NCBI GenBank assembly: GCA_036924855.1
Contig: JBAGRP010000001.1
Location: 2,046,001-2,110,000, forward strand
Origin: Nitrobacteraceae bacterium AZCC 2146
GTDB lineage: Bacteria > Pseudomonadota > Alphaproteobacteria > Rhizobiales > Xanthobacteraceae
Length of the DNA: 64,000 bases
Direction: 5' to 3'
Shown here: positions 43,897 through 54,367 of the stretch, one piece after another
How the letters are laid out: every line of letters begins with the position of its first letter
Position numbering within the stretch: position 1 is the stretch's first letter
Translations under genes and position numbers: made by a program
Notes under the pieces: generated by a model
The model's database searches: none
Told to the model about the DNA's origin: nothing
Seen by the model: only the letters and a program-made list of their open reading frames with translations

Positions 43897-45627
43897 ATGC
43901 GCGCACGCTGGACATTGGCAATCGCAGGCGCCGTTCTGATGCTGGCCGGCGGATTGCTGGCGCATCTGACGCAAACCGCGGGCGGCATCAAGATTCAGGA
44001 TATCAGGTTCAAAGGCGCCAAGGGCAACACCATGAGTGCCCTGCTCTACATCCCACCCAACGCCACCGCGCAGACCCCCGCCCCCGGCATCCTCGCCGTG
44101 CACGGCTACATCAATTCCCGCGAGACCCAGGACGGCTTCGCCATCGAATTCGCCCGCCGCGGCTATGTGGTGCTGGCGATGGATCAGACCGGCCACGGCT
44201 ACAGCGACCCGCCGGCGTTTGCGAATGGTTTTGGCGGACCGGACGGCCTCGCGCATCTGCGCAGCCTCGACATGGTCGACAAGAACAACGTCGGCCTCGA
44301 GGGCCATTCGATGGGCGGCTGGACCATCCTGTCGGCCGCCACCGCGATGCCCAACGACTACAAGGCCATGGTGCTGGAAGGCTCGTCCACCGGCAAACCG
44401 TTTGCCGCCGATGGCACGCCGAGCTGGCCGCGCAACCTCGCGCTGGTGTTCGCGCAATACGAGGAATTTTCCACGCTGATGTGGGGCGTGCCAAAGGCGA
44501 AGGATGTCACGTCCAGTCCTAAGCTGTGGGCGCTGTTCGGCACATCGGCCGCCGTCGAGCCCGGCAAGGTCTATGGCGACATCGCGCAGGGCAATGCGCG
44601 GGTGCTCTACACCCCGGCGATGACCCATCCCGCCGAGCACATCTCTCACGAGGCGATCGGCTATGCGCTGGACTGGTTCGGCAAGACCCTGCAGGGCGGC
44701 ACGCCGCTGCCGGCCAATGACCAGATCTGGTTTCGCAAGGAGATCGGCACCGGCATCGCCTTGCTCGGCTTCGTCGCGTTCCTGATCGGCATGTTCGACG
44801 GCCTCTTGGAAGCGAAGCTGTTTTCCCGGCTGATCCTGCCCGAACCGGCGGATGGCACGCTGCCGGCCGAAACACCCGTTAACCGCGGCCGCTGGCTCGG
44901 CGCCCTCATCCTCTCGGCACTGATCCCGGCGCTCACCTATTATCCGGCATTCTCGCTGGCTGGGAATTATCTCAAGCCACAGGCGTGGCTGCCGCAGGGC
45001 ATCACCAACCAGATCGTGGTCTGGGCCCTCATCAACGCGGTGATCGCGCTGGCGCTGATGCCGTTCGCGCCGAAGCGGGCGCGCCGCCGCGGCATCGTCG
45101 GCCTGTCGATCGCCATCGCGGTGGCGACCGTTGCCGCCGGCTATCTCGCGCTGTGGCTGGCGGATGTCATCTTCAGGATCGACTTTCGGTTCTGGATCGT
45201 GGCGCTGAAGCTCCTGAGCGGCAAGCAGGCGCTGATGGCGCTGATCTATCTCGCCCCGCTCACCGCGTTCTTCGTCATCGCGCTGCACGTGATGCACCGG
45301 AATTTCAGCACTCTGGCGGCCAGCCGCGGCGCGGTCTACCTGACCAATATCTGTGCGCTGACGCTGGGCTTCGTCGTGCTGCTCGGCCTGCAATACGGCG
45401 CGCTCTCGATCAACGGCCAGTTGATCGATCCGGCGCCGGCGGTGATCACCTCGATTCCGCTGAACACCATCGTGGCGATCCAGTTCGTGCCGCTGCTGGC
45501 GATCGTGGCGGTCATCGCCACCTTCACCTGGCGCAGGACCGGATCGAGCCTGCCCGGTGCGCTGATCTGCGCCCTGCTGGTGACCTGGTACGTGGTGGCG
45601 GGGACGGCAACGCAGGCTGCGTTTTGA
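43897..45627 (+). CDS. Alpha/beta-hydrolase with C-terminal membrane domain
   Basis: A 576-residue two-part protein. An N-terminal helix (residues 5-25) anchors an alpha/beta-hydrolase domain (about 35-270) with GILAVHGYINSRE (oxyanion region), AMDQTGHGYSD, the nucleophile elbow GHSMGG (Ser138), and a late THPAEHIS likely carrying the catalytic His. About seven or eight hydrophobic helices follow (about 285-570). The hydrolase probably faces the periplasm. The substrate is unknown. GGGGAGG precedes the ATG well. The 275-bp gap before it holds no gene; it has three copies of GATTCAA or its complement (43638-43685), possibly the trmJ promoter region. Confidence 0.8.
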   Translation: MRARWTLAIAGAVLMLAGGLLAHLTQTAGGIKIQDIRFKGAKGNTMSALLYIPPNATAQTPAPGILAVHGYINSRETQDGFAIEFARRGYVVLAMDQTGHGYSDPPAFANGFGGPDGLAHLRSLDMVDKNNVGLEGHSMGGWTILSAATAMPNDYKAMVLEGSSTGKPFAADGTPSWPRNLALVFAQYEEFSTLMWGVPKAKDVTSSPKLWALFGTSAAVEPGKVYGDIAQGNARVLYTPAMTHPAEHISHEAIGYALDWFGKTLQGGTPLPANDQIWFRKEIGTGIALLGFVAFLIGMFDGLLEAKLFSRLILPEPADGTLPAETPVNRGRWLGALILSALIPALTYYPAFSLAGNYLKPQAWLPQGITNQIVVWALINAVIALALMPFAPKRARRRGIVGLSIAIAVATVAAGYLALWLADVIFRIDFRFWIVALKLLSGKQALMALIYLAPLTAFFVIALHVMHRNFSTLAASRGAVYLTNICALTLGFVVLLGLQYGALSINGQLIDPAPAVITSIPLNTIVAIQFVPLLAIVAVIATFTWRRTGSSLPGALICALLVTWYVVAGTATQAAF

Positions 45628-45737
45628 GCTAAAAAATGGGCTGAAACTGCATAACGCCTTGGCTTTCGCCGAGGCATTCGCGGTGCTATAGCCCCCCTAC
45701 GACCACCCATACCCTCCCCACAAAGGCCCGATCCCCC

Positions 45738-46949
45738 ATGGCAAAAATCAAGGTGACCAACCCCGTCGTCGATCTCGATGGCGACGAGATGACCCGGATC
45801 ATCTGGCAGTACATCAAGGACAAGCTGATCAACCCCTTCCTTGACGTCAACCTGATGTATTTCGACCTCGGGATGGAATACCGCGACAAGACCGACGATC
45901 AGGTCACCATCGATGCCGCCAATGCCATCAAGAAGTACGGCGTCGGCGTGAAGTGCGCCACCATCACCCCCGATGAAGGCCGCGTGAAGGAATTCGGCCT
46001 GAAGCAGATGTGGAAGTCGCCGAACGGCACCATCCGCAACATCCTCGGCGGCGTCGTGTTCCGCGAACCGATCATCTGCAAGAACGTGCCCCGTCTGGTG
46101 CCCGGCTGGACCAAGCCGATCATCATCGGCCGCCACGCCTTCGGCGACCAGTACCGCGCCACCGATTTCAAATTCCCGACCGCCGGCACCATCACCCTCA
46201 AGTTCGTCGGCGACGACGGCAAGGTGATCGAGCGCGAAGTCTTCAAGGCACCCGGCAGCGGCGTGACCATGGCGATGTTCAACCTCGACCAGTCGATCAG
46301 CGACTTCGCCCGCGCCTCGTTCAACCAGGGCCTGGCCAAGGGCTATTCGGTGTATCTCTCCACCAAGAACACCATCCTGAAGCAGTATGACGGCCGCTTC
46401 ATGGAGATCTTCCAGGACATCTTCGACAAGGAATTCAAGTCCCAGTTCGAAGCCAAGAAGATCACCTACGAGCATCGCCTGATCGACGACATGGTGGCCG
46501 CCGCCATGAAGTGGTCCGGCGGCTACGTCTGGGCCTGCAAGAACTACGACGGCGACGTGCAGTCCGACACCATCGCGCAGGGCTACGGTTCGCTCGGCCT
46601 GATGACCTCGGTGCTGATGACCCCCGACGGCCAGACGGTGGAAGCCGAAGCCGCCCACGGCACCGTGACGCGCCACTACCGCGAGCACCAGAAGGGCAAG
46701 GAGACCTCCACCAACTCCATCGCCTCGATCTTCGCCTGGACCCGCGGCCTGTCGCATCGCGCCAAGCTCGACAACAACGAAGCGCTCGGCAAGTTTGCGC
46801 TGACCCTGGAAAAGGTTTGCGTCGACACCGTCGAAGCCGGCTTCATGACCAAGGATCTCGCGCTCCTGGTCGGCGCCGATCAGCGCTGGCTCTCGACCAC
46901 GGGCTTCCTCGACAAGGTCGCGGAAAACCTGACCAAGGCGATGGCCTGA
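45738..46949 (+). CDS. icd: NADP-dependent isocitrate dehydrogenase
   Basis: A 403-residue NADP-IDH of the eukaryote-like homodimeric type usual in alphaproteobacteria; it makes 2-oxoglutarate, CO2 and NADPH in the TCA cycle. Motifs are [14 protein letters not shown] (N-terminus), KCATITPDE, the substrate loop [13 protein letters not shown] near residue 95, [15 protein letters not shown] near residue 130, and [16 protein letters not shown] (NADP contact) near residue 310. A hairpin (CCTTGGC-TTTC-GCCGAGG, 45657-45674) precedes it and a strong terminator follows. Confidence 0.97.
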   Translation: MAKIKVTNPVVDLDGDEMTRIIWQYIKDKLINPFLDVNLMYFDLGMEYRDKTDDQVTIDAANAIKKYGVGVKCATITPDEGRVKEFGLKQMWKSPNGTIRNILGGVVFREPIICKNVPRLVPGWTKPIIIGRHAFGDQYRATDFKFPTAGTITLKFVGDDGKVIEREVFKAPGSGVTMAMFNLDQSISDFARASFNQGLAKGYSVYLSTKNTILKQYDGRFMEIFQDIFDKEFKSQFEAKKITYEHRLIDDMVAAAMKWSGGYVWACKNYDGDVQSDTIAQGYGSLGLMTSVLMTPDGQTVEAEAAHGTVTRHYREHQKGKETSTNSIASIFAWTRGLSHRAKLDNNEALGKFALTLEKVCVDTVEAGFMTKDLALLVGADQRWLSTTGFLDKVAENLTKAMA

Positions 46950-47009
46950 GACAACCGCTGACGCCGTCGCAACGCGGCGTTGGCGCAAGGTGTTAAAAAC
47001 GTTATCTGG

Positions 47010-47046
47010 AAGTCCGGGCTGCCACTGGCACCCGGACTTTCTTTTT
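47010..47046 (+). terminator. Rho-independent terminator of icd
   Basis: AAGTCCGGG (47010-47018) pairs with CCCGGACTT (47031-47039), with an inner TGCCA-C-TGGCA, followed by TCTTTTT. It lies 60 bp after the icd stop. Confidence 0.9.
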
Positions 47047-47059
47047 GAGGAAATCGATA

Positions 47060-49126
47060 ATGGCGCAGACCAACCCGGCCGATGGCAGCAACGATCCCCT
47101 GCTCTGGCTTGAGGAAATCGAGGGCGAACGCGCCGTCGCATGGGTCGAGGCACAGAACAAGCGCACTGATGGCTTTCTCTGCGATCAGGCCTACCGCGCT
47201 GACTACGACGCGGTGCTGGAAATCCTCAATGCCGACGACCGGATTCCCTTTGTCGGCAAGTCCGGCGATCACCTCTACAATTTCTGGAAGGACGCCGCGC
47301 ATCCGCGCGGGCTGTGGCGGCGGACCACGCTTGCGAGCTACAAGACCGATACGCCGGAATGGGACGTGCTGCTCGACATCGACGCGCTCAACAAGGCCGA
47401 GGGCATCTCCTGGGCATTTGCCGGCGCCACGCGCTCGCCGGACAAGAGCCGCGCGCTGATCAGCCTGTCCTTCAACGGGACCGACGCCATCGAGGTCCGC
47501 GAATTCGACATCGCCAGCAAGAGTTTTGTCGCCGATGGCTTCTTTCTGCCAAAGGCGAAGACCCGCGTAGGCTGGCTGGACCAGGACACGCTGCTGTTCG
47601 GCAGCGCGCTCGATCCTGAGGACACCACCGAAGCCGGCTATGCCCGCCTGATCCGCAGATGGCAGCGCGGGACGCCGCTCGCGTCGGCGGAAACCTTGTT
47701 CGAAGCCGAGAAGAAGGATGTCGCGGCGTGGTTCGGCATCAACCGCCGGCCGACGCATCAGCGCGTGATGTATTGGCGTGCGCTGGATTTCACGCGCTCG
47801 CATATTTTCGCCGAACAGAAGAACGGCCCGCATGCCGGACAGCGCGTACGGCTCGACCTGCCGGACGAAGTCTCGATCTCGGCGGATGCCGACGATCTGC
47901 TGGTCAGCCCGAAACAGGACTGGACCGTCGGTGGCATCGTGATCCCGACCGGCGCGCTGGCGACGATCAATCTCGATCGCTTCATCGCGGGCGACCGCGA
48001 TTTCGAGATCATCTTCACGCCGACGCCAACACGGGCGCTGCAATCCTGGCTGGAAACACGCCACGGCACCGTGCTGGAAATTCTCGACAACGTCCGCGGC
48101 CGCATCATGCTGGCGCGGAGCGACGGCGAAGGCTGGGCGGAGACCGCGCTTCCGGACCTGCCGGACAATGCCTCGATCAGCGCATCCGCCTTCGGCGGCG
48201 AGGACGATGCCGATCTCGGCGAGGATGTGCTGCTGACCGTCACCGGCTTCGACCGGCCGACGACGACGGCGCTGTGGCACGGCGACGGCGCACTGGAGGC
48301 GCTGAAGCACGCGCCGAGTTCGTTCGAGGCCGATGGCATCGAAGTGAAGCAGTGCCACGCCGTCGCGGAAGACGGCACCAAAATTCCGTACTTCCTGATC
48401 GGCAAGAATCTCGCCGCGGGCGGTGCGCCACGGCCGACGATCCTCTATGGCTATGGCGGCTTCGAGGTGTCGCTGACGCCGTCCTATATGGGCGCCACCG
48501 GCCGGCTGTGGCTCGAACAGGGCAACCTCTACGCGCTTTCGAATATCCGCGGTGGCGGCGAGTTCGGCCCGGCGTGGCATCTCGCCTCGCGCAAGATCAC
48601 CAAGCATGTGGCGCATGACGATTTTGCCAGCGTCGCGCGCGATCTCGCGGCGAGCGGCGTGACCACGGCGCAGAAGCTGGCCTGCCACGGCGGCAGCAAT
48701 GGCGGCCTGCTGGTCGGCAACATGCTGACGCGCTATCCGGAATTGTTCGGCGCGGTGTGGTGCAGCGTGCCACTGCTCGACATGGCGCGCTACACCAAAC
48801 TGCTCGCAGGGCAAAGCTGGATCGCGGAATATGGCGATCCGGAAATCCCCGACGAGTGGGCGTTCATCCAGAAGTTCTCGCCATATCATTTGGCGGCGGC
48901 CGGCCAAAAATATCCGCCGATCTTCATCACCACCAACCGCACCGACGACCGCGTCCATCCCGGCCACGCCCGCAAGATGGCGGCGCGGCTGGAAGAACTC
49001 GGCTATCCCGTGTGGTTCAACGAGACCGTCGCCGGCGGCCATTCCGGCGCGGTGGACAACACGAAACAGGCGCAGAGCCAGGCGCTGGGCTTTGCGTTTT
49101 TAAGGCGTACGATCGGGGCGGAGTGA
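47060..49126 (+). CDS. Prolyl oligopeptidase-family (S9A) peptidase
   Basis: A 688-residue S9 serine peptidase. The N-terminal beta-propeller (to about residue 420) opens with DPLLWLEEIEGERAVAWVE. The alpha/beta-hydrolase domain then carries LYGYGGFEVSLTPSYMG, the nucleophile in CHGGSNGG (Ser546), VHPGHARKM (Asp region) and GGHSG (catalytic His) near the C-terminus. There is no signal peptide, so it is a cytoplasmic enzyme that cuts short peptides after Pro or basic residues. The ATG at 47060, with GAGGAAA upstream, is preferred over TTG at 47045. It follows the icd terminator directly. Confidence 0.92.
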   Translation: MAQTNPADGSNDPLLWLEEIEGERAVAWVEAQNKRTDGFLCDQAYRADYDAVLEILNADDRIPFVGKSGDHLYNFWKDAAHPRGLWRRTTLASYKTDTPEWDVLLDIDALNKAEGISWAFAGATRSPDKSRALISLSFNGTDAIEVREFDIASKSFVADGFFLPKAKTRVGWLDQDTLLFGSALDPEDTTEAGYARLIRRWQRGTPLASAETLFEAEKKDVAAWFGINRRPTHQRVMYWRALDFTRSHIFAEQKNGPHAGQRVRLDLPDEVSISADADDLLVSPKQDWTVGGIVIPTGALATINLDRFIAGDRDFEIIFTPTPTRALQSWLETRHGTVLEILDNVRGRIMLARSDGEGWAETALPDLPDNASISASAFGGEDDADLGEDVLLTVTGFDRPTTTALWHGDGALEALKHAPSSFEADGIEVKQCHAVAEDGTKIPYFLIGKNLAAGGAPRPTILYGYGGFEVSLTPSYMGATGRLWLEQGNLYALSNIRGGGEFGPAWHLASRKITKHVAHDDFASVARDLAASGVTTAQKLACHGGSNGGLLVGNMLTRYPELFGAVWCSVPLLDMARYTKLLAGQSWIAEYGDPEIPDEWAFIQKFSPYHLAAAGQKYPPIFITTNRTDDRVHPGHARKMAARLEELGYPVWFNETVAGGHSGAVDNTKQAQSQALGFAFLRRTIGAE

Positions 49127-49169
49127 GATAAGCAGCAGACCATCTGGAACAAACGCGCGAGGGTTCAGC

Positions 49170-49688
49170 ATGACCAGCATTTTTACACGCCAGATCGTAA
49201 ACACGATGATGGCGCTGTCGCTCAGCGGATTCGCTGCCGTGTCCTCCGCGTCAGCGCAAGTTCCGGATGCGATTGCAGCTCCGGGTGAGACGCAGATTGC
49301 CAAGCTGCATGCCGAAGGCGCGCAGATCTATGAGTGCAAGGCCGATGCGGCGGGCAAGCTCGCCTGGGCATTCCGGGAGCCGATCGCCACGCTGATGGCC
49401 GATGGAAAGACCGTCGGCCGCCACTACGCCGGACCGAACTGGGAATACAGCGACGGCAGCGCAGTCGTCGGCAAGGTCACAGGCAATGTACCGGGCACCA
49501 CAGCCAAGGATATTCCTTGGCTTCGACTCGAGGCGGCGTCGCATCGCGGCAGCGGCTTGCTGAGCGGCGTGACCACCGTGCAGCGGGTCAATACCGTCGG
49601 CGGCGTGTTCAGCGGCGCCTGCTCTAGCGCAGGCGCGTTGCAGAGCGAGCCCTATTCGGCGGACTACGTGTTTCTGCGCAAGGGCTGA
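49170..49688 (+). CDS. Exported DUF3455 protein
   Basis: A 172-residue secreted protein with a signal peptide (residues 1-29, ending SASAQV) and a DUF3455 domain. Typical family pieces are AEGAQIYECKADAAGKLAW, VGRHYAGPNWEYSDGSAVVG, and DIPWLRLEA followed by TVQRVNTVGGV. Two cysteines (one near position 56, one in GACSS) may form a disulfide. Function is unknown. It is 43 bp downstream of the S9 peptidase and ends 8 bp from the convergent alaS stop. Confidence 0.85.
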   Translation: MTSIFTRQIVNTMMALSLSGFAAVSSASAQVPDAIAAPGETQIAKLHAEGAQIYECKADAAGKLAWAFREPIATLMADGKTVGRHYAGPNWEYSDGSAVVGKVTGNVPGTTAKDIPWLRLEAASHRGSGLLSGVTTVQRVNTVGGVFSGACSSAGALQSEPYSADYVFLRKG

Positions 49689-49696
49689 GGAGCGGC

Positions 49697-52375
49697 TTAG
49701 ACCCCGCCCATCGCCTTCTCAATCGCAGCCAGCGCGGCATCGGCCTTGGTGCCATCGGGGCCACCGGCCTGCGCCATGTCCGGCCGGCCGCCGCCGCCTT
49801 TGCCGCCGAGGGTTTCGGAGGCCATCTTCACCAGGTCCACCGCGTTGAAGCGCGCGACCAGATCCGCTGTGACGCCGACGACGACCCCCGCCTTGCCGTC
49901 GGCGGCAATGCCGACGATCGCGACGACGCCGGAGCCGAGCTGCTTCTTGCCGTCATCGGCAAGGCTCTTGAGATCCTTCATCTCGATGCCTTCGACCGCG
50001 CGGGCCATCAGCTTGACGCCGCTGACCTCGCGCACGCCGCTGGCGCCGGCATCAGCCGCGCCCGCCGCAGCGCCACTGCCCATGGCCAGACGCTTGCGCG
50101 CCTCCGAGAGATCGCGCTCCAGCCGCTTGCGCTCTTCCATCAAGGCCGCGATGCGCGCCGGCATCTCATCGAGCGTGGTGCGCAACTCGCCGGCCGCGGT
50201 CTTGGCGAGCTGGATGGTATCGTTGGCGTGATGCCGGGCATGGTTGCCGGTCAAGGCCTCGATGCGGCGCACGCCGGAGGACACTGCGCTCTCCCCGGTG
50301 ACCGAGATCATGCCGATGTCGCCGGTGCGGCGCACATGGGTGCCGCCGCACAGTTCGACCGACCAGCCGAGCGCATTGCTGCCGCTCTCACGTGCGGTCT
50401 TGCCCATCGACACCACGCGGACTTCATCGCCGTATTTCTCGCCGAACAGCGCGCGGGCACCGGCCTCGCGGGCATCGTCCACCGCCATCAGGCGCGTGGT
50501 GACTTCGTCGTTTTCGAGCACGATGTTGTTGGCGATGTCCTCGACGCGGCGGATTTCGTCAGGGGTGATCGGCTTCTGATGCACGAAATCGAAGCGCAGC
50601 CGGTCCGGCGCCACCAACGAGCCCCTTTGCGCGATGTGATCGCCGAGCACCTGGCGCAACGCTTCATGCAGCAGATGCGTCGCGGAGTGATTGGCGCGGA
50701 TCGATGAGCGGCGGCCATGATCGACATTCAGCGCCAGCGCGGCGCCCGTCTTCAAGATGCCCTGCTCGACAGTGCCGAGATGCACGAACAGATCGCCGGC
50801 GCGCTTTTGCGTATCGGTGACGCGGAACACCACTCCGTCGGCCGTGATCACGCCGAGATCGCCGACCTGGCCGCCAGACTCCGCATAGAACGGGGTCTGG
50901 TTCAGCACGATGGCACCGTTCTCGCCGGCCTTCAGACTGTCGACTTCCGCGCCGTCCTTGACGAGTGCGCCGACCACGCCTTCGGCGGTTTCGGTTTCGT
51001 AGCCGAGGAATTCAGTCGCGCCGAGCTTTTCACGAAGCCCGAACCAGATGTTCTCGGTCGCGGTATCGCCCGATCCCGACCACGCCGCACGCGCCTTGGC
51101 GCGCTGCCGGTCCATGGCGTCGGTGAAGGAGGCGATATCGACGGAGATGCCGCGGTTGCGCAGCGCGTCCTGGGTGAGATCGAGCGGAAAGCCATAGGTG
51201 TCGTACAGCGTGAACGCGGTCTCGCCGTCGAACATGTCGCCCTTCTTCAGGGTGCCGCTCTTCTCGTCGAGAATAGAAAGGCCGCGATCCAGCGTCTTGC
51301 GGAAGCGGGTTTCTTCCAGCCGCAAGGTTTCCTCGATCAGGCTCTCGGCGCGCACCAGTTCGGGATAGGCCTGGCCCATCTCGCGCACCAGCGCCCACAC
51401 CAGCCGCCACATCAGCGGCTCCTTGGCGCCGAGCAGCTGGCCGTGGCGCATGGCGCGGCGCATGATCCGGCGCAGCACATAGCCGCGGCCTTCGTTCGAC
51501 GGCAGCACGCCATCGGCAATCAGGAACGATGAGGCGCGCAGATGGTCGGCGATGACGCGCAGCGACGCCTTCATCGGTCCCTGCGGGTCGGCACCGGTGA
51601 GTTCGGCGATGGTGCGGATCAGCGCGACGAACAGGTCGATGTCGTAATTGTCGTGCTTGCCCTGCAGCACCGCAGCGATGCGCTCCAGCCCCATGCCGGT
51701 GTCGATCGACGGCTTCGGCAGCGAGATCCGGTTGCCCGGCGCAAGCTGGTCGAACTGCATGAACACCAGATTCCAGATCTCGATGAAGCGGTCGCCGTCT
51801 TCATCGGGCGAGCCGGGAGGGCCGCCGGGAATCTTGTCGCCATGATCGAAGAAGATTTCCGAACACGGGCCGCACGGACCGGTGTCGCCCATCTGCCAGA
51901 AATTGTCCGAGGTCGGGATCCGGATGATCTTCGAATCCGGCAAGCCGATCTTCTTCCATAGATTGAACGCTTCGTCGTCCTCGGAATAGACCGTCACCAG
52001 CAACCGGTCCTTGGCCAGACCATATTCCTTGGTGATCAGGTTCCAGGCCAGCTCGATGGCGCGTTCCTTGAAGTAATCGCCGAACGAGAAGTTGCCGAGC
52101 ATCTCGAAGAAGGTGTGATGCCGTGCGGTGTAGCCGACATTGTCGAGGTCGTTGTGCTTGCCGCCGGCGCGGACGCATTTCTGCGAGGTGGTGGCGCGCT
52201 GATAGGGGCGCTTCTCCAGCCCGGTGAAGACGTTCTTGAACTGCACCATGCCGGCATTGGTGAACATCAGCGTCGGGTCGTTGCGCGGCACCAGCGGCGA
52301 CGACGGCACAATCTCGTGACCGTTCGTCGCAAAGTAATTCAGAAATGCCGACCTGATCTCGTTAACGCCGCTCAT
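49697..52375 (-). CDS. alaS: Alanine--tRNA ligase
   Basis: An 892-residue AlaRS: class II catalytic core ([18 protein letters not shown] start; [31 protein letters not shown] zinc-like loop), tRNA-recognition helices, and the editing domain with [12 protein letters not shown] (HxxxH) and the C...H pair in [16 protein letters not shown]-terminal oligomerisation region (C-Ala) includes [12 protein letters not shown]. The ATG at 52375 (MSGVNEIRS) is the family start. It is divergent from the glycine cleavage operon, with about 240 bp between for both promoters. Its end nearly touches the DUF3455 gene. Confidence 0.97.
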   Translation of the reverse strand: MSGVNEIRSAFLNYFATNGHEIVPSSPLVPRNDPTLMFTNAGMVQFKNVFTGLEKRPYQRATTSQKCVRAGGKHNDLDNVGYTARHHTFFEMLGNFSFGDYFKERAIELAWNLITKEYGLAKDRLLVTVYSEDDEAFNLWKKIGLPDSKIIRIPTSDNFWQMGDTGPCGPCSEIFFDHGDKIPGGPPGSPDEDGDRFIEIWNLVFMQFDQLAPGNRISLPKPSIDTGMGLERIAAVLQGKHDNYDIDLFVALIRTIAELTGADPQGPMKASLRVIADHLRASSFLIADGVLPSNEGRGYVLRRIMRRAMRHGQLLGAKEPLMWRLVWALVREMGQAYPELVRAESLIEETLRLEETRFRKTLDRGLSILDEKSGTLKKGDMFDGETAFTLYDTYGFPLDLTQDALRNRGISVDIASFTDAMDRQRAKARAAWSGSGDTATENIWFGLREKLGATEFLGYETETAEGVVGALVKDGAEVDSLKAGENGAIVLNQTPFYAESGGQVGDLGVITADGVVFRVTDTQKRAGDLFVHLGTVEQGILKTGAALALNVDHGRRSSIRANHSATHLLHEALRQVLGDHIAQRGSLVAPDRLRFDFVHQKPITPDEIRRVEDIANNIVLENDEVTTRLMAVDDAREAGARALFGEKYGDEVRVVSMGKTARESGSNALGWSVELCGGTHVRRTGDIGMISVTGESAVSSGVRRIEALTGNHARHHANDTIQLAKTAAGELRTTLDEMPARIAALMEERKRLERDLSEARKRLAMGSGAAAGAADAGASGVREVSGVKLMARAVEGIEMKDLKSLADDGKKQLGSGVVAIVGIAADGKAGVVVGVTADLVARFNAVDLVKMASETLGGKGGGGRPDMAQAGGPDGTKADAALAAIEKAMGGV

Positions 52376-52561
52376 ATCAGTCCCAATCGCACCCAAATCG
52401 CCCGCAACCGCGCCCAAAGCGCTGCCCGAGACGGAATTTTCCAGCCGAACGCTTTTAGACGGGGGGGCTGGCGCTGTCCAGAAACCGTGCAGGGAGATCA
52501 GTCAAGCGGATCAGGGGCTTGCCGCAGCAGCACAGAGGCGTTGATAGGTCCCGCAGCCGCG

Positions 52562-52590
52562 TTGACAGATTCGGGGCGGCCGTGGTTTCC
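52562..52590 (+). promoter_or_regulatory. Candidate promoter for the glycine riboswitch/gcv transcript
   Basis: TTGACA at 52562-52567 is a perfect -35, but the sequence at the -10 position (GTTTCC, 52585-52590) is poor. The location, about 24 bp before the riboswitch, is right. Confidence 0.35.
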
Positions 52591-52613
52591 TCTGCGCCGT
52601 TGAGTGATGTCAC

Positions 52614-52784
52614 GTCGGGAGAGATCGGCCTTGTGCCGGCGCCGAAGGAGCAACCGCCCCGGAAACTCTCAGGCAAACGGACCGCGTGACTGGTTAGCAT
52701 CTGGAAAGAGACGCCGCCGAGCCCGAACGGGCCGATGGTGTCCGCCGACGGGATAATACTCTCAGGCACAGCGACAGATGGGGC
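52614..52784 (+). ncRNA. Tandem glycine riboswitch
   Basis: Two consecutive glycine aptamers upstream of gcvT. Aptamer 1 (about 52614-52690) has GTCGGGAGAGATCGG, then GCGCCGAAGGAGCAA, and GGAAACTCTCAGGCAAACGG. Aptamer 2 (about 52697-52784) has TCTGGAAAGAGACGCC, GCCGACGGGATAATACTCTCAGGCAC and GACAGATGGGG. The paired ACTCTCAGGCA and CGCCGA-type cores are diagnostic. Downstream, GGTCC (52804-52808) can pair with GGACC (52822-52826), covering the ribosome-binding site AGGA. Ligand binding probably frees this site and turns the glycine cleavage operon on when glycine is plentiful. Confidence 0.95.
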
Positions 52785-52833
52785 TCTGCAGGTTTTTCGG
52801 GATGGTCCCGGGGAACCGCGAGGACCCGTCATT

Positions 52834-53979
52834 ATGCTTGCACCCGACACCGCTTCAAAATTGAAACAAACCCCGCTGTATCGGCTGCATCTCGCCCGCG
52901 GCGGCAAGATGGTGCCCTTCGCCGGCTATGACATGCCGGTGCAATACCCAACCGGTGTGCTCAAGGAACATCTGCAGACCCGCGCCCATGCCGGCCTGTT
53001 CGACGTCTCGCATATGGGCCAGATCGCGCTGCGGGCGAGATCCGGCAAGGTCGAAGACGCCGCGCTGGCGCTGGAACAATTGGTGCCGCAGGACATCCTG
53101 GCGCTGCCGCCGGGCCGGCAGCGCTACGCGCAATTCACCAATAAGACGGGCGGTATTCTCGACGACCTGATGGTGGCGAATTTCGGCGATCACCTGTTCC
53201 TCGTGGTCAACGCCGCCTGCAAGGCCGAAGACGAGGCGCATCTGCGCGCGCATCTCTCCGACAGCTGCATCATCGAGCCATTGCCCGAGCGCGCGCTGAT
53301 CGCGCTGCAGGGGCCTGACGCCGCCGAGGTGCTGGCCAAGTTCTGTCCTGAGGCGCCGACGATGCGCTTCATGGATGCCGGCCCGCACGAGGTGAACGGC
53401 ATCGCCTGCTTCGTGTCGCGCTCCGGCTATACCGGCGAGGACGGTTATGAAATCTCGGTGCCTGCCGATCAGGCCGAGGCGCTGGCCACCGCGCTGATCG
53501 ACAGCGGCGCGCTGCCGATCGGGCTTGGCGCCCGCGACAGCCTGCGGCTCGAGGCCGGGCTTTGCCTCTATGGCCACGATATCGACACCACGACGACGCC
53601 AGTCGAAGCCGGCCTGACCTGGTCGATCCAGAAGAGCCGCCGCACGGGCGGCGCCCGCGCCGGCGGATTCTTCGGTGCCGACCAGATTCTCGCGCAGCTC
53701 GATGACAGCGCGCCGCGCTGCCGCGTCGGCCTGCAGCCGGAAGGCCGCGCGCCGGTGCGCGAAGGCGCGAGGCTGTTCGCCGATGCCACGTCCACGGATT
53801 CCATCGGCAGCGTCACCTCCGGCGGCTTTGGCCCCAGCATCAGTGCGCCGGTTGCGATGGGCTATCTGCCCACCGCGCAGGCCGCCGATGGCACCATCGT
53901 CTTCGCCGAACTGCGCGGCCAGCGTATGCCGATGCGCGTTTCACCGATGCCCTTCGTCCCCCACAGCTACAAGCGTTGA
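52834..53979 (+). CDS. gcvT: Glycine cleavage system aminomethyltransferase (T-protein)
   Basis: A 381-residue T-protein that transfers the aminomethyl carbon from the lipoyl H-protein to tetrahydrofolate, releasing ammonia. Hallmarks are [20 protein letters not shown], the THF-site [14 protein letters not shown] (near residue 60), [16 protein letters not shown] and [20 protein letters not shown]. The start is ATG 52834 (MLAPDTASK), nine bases after GAGGA. An earlier in-frame start lies inside the riboswitch and is rejected. First gene of gcvTHP, 10 bp before gcvH. Confidence 0.96.
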   Translation: MLAPDTASKLKQTPLYRLHLARGGKMVPFAGYDMPVQYPTGVLKEHLQTRAHAGLFDVSHMGQIALRARSGKVEDAALALEQLVPQDILALPPGRQRYAQFTNKTGGILDDLMVANFGDHLFLVVNAACKAEDEAHLRAHLSDSCIIEPLPERALIALQGPDAAEVLAKFCPEAPTMRFMDAGPHEVNGIACFVSRSGYTGEDGYEISVPADQAEALATALIDSGALPIGLGARDSLRLEAGLCLYGHDIDTTTTPVEAGLTWSIQKSRRTGGARAGGFFGADQILAQLDDSAPRCRVGLQPEGRAPVREGARLFADATSTDSIGSVTSGGFGPSISAPVAMGYLPTAQAADGTIVFAELRGQRMPMRVSPMPFVPHSYKR

Positions 53980-53989
53980 GGATTTCAAC

Positions 53990-54355
53990 ATGACCATCCT
54001 GTTCACCGCCGACCACGAATGGCTCCGCATCGACGGCGACGTCGCCACCATCGGCGTCACCGATTACGCGCAGTCGCAGCTCGGCGACGTCGTCTTCGTC
54101 GAACTGCCGAAGATCGGCCGCCAGCTGAAGAAGGCCGAGGCCGCCGCCGTGGTCGAATCCGTCAAGGCAGCGTCCGACGTCTACGCGCCGATCACCGGCG
54201 AAGTCTTGGAGGTCAACGAAGCATTGGCAGCCGAGCCGGCGCTGGTGAATTCCGACGCCGGCAACAAGGCCTGGTTCTTCAAGATCAAGATCTCCGACAA
54301 GACCGAACTCGACGGCTTGATGGACGAAGCCGCCTACCAGACGCACACCGCCTGA
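53990..54355 (+). CDS. gcvH: Glycine cleavage system H protein
   Basis: A 121-residue H-protein, the lipoyl-carrying shuttle of the glycine cleavage system. Typical features are [20 protein letters not shown] at the start, [11 protein letters not shown], and the lipoylated lysine in VESVKAASD (Lys59). The ATG at 53990 follows GAGGA, which overlaps the gcvT stop; gcvP begins 12 bp downstream. The three genes are thus one tightly packed operon under the riboswitch. Confidence 0.96.
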   Translation: MTILFTADHEWLRIDGDVATIGVTDYAQSQLGDVVFVELPKIGRQLKKAEAAAVVESVKAASDVYAPITGEVLEVNEALAAEPALVNSDAGNKAWFFKIKISDKTELDGLMDEAAYQTHTA

Positions 54356-54367
54356 GGAGGATTTGTC

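Noticed and set aside
45659..45692. TTGGCT...TATAGC as an icd promoter
   Set aside because: The spacer is 22 bases, too long, and the first element overlaps a hairpin.
46880..49042. Minus-strand 720-codon ORF over the S9 peptidase
   Set aside because: The opposite strand has the catalytic Ser, Asp and His motifs; this is a GC-frame artefact.
52735..52833. In-frame upstream start of gcvT
   Set aside because: It lies inside the second glycine aptamer and gives a non-homologous extension.
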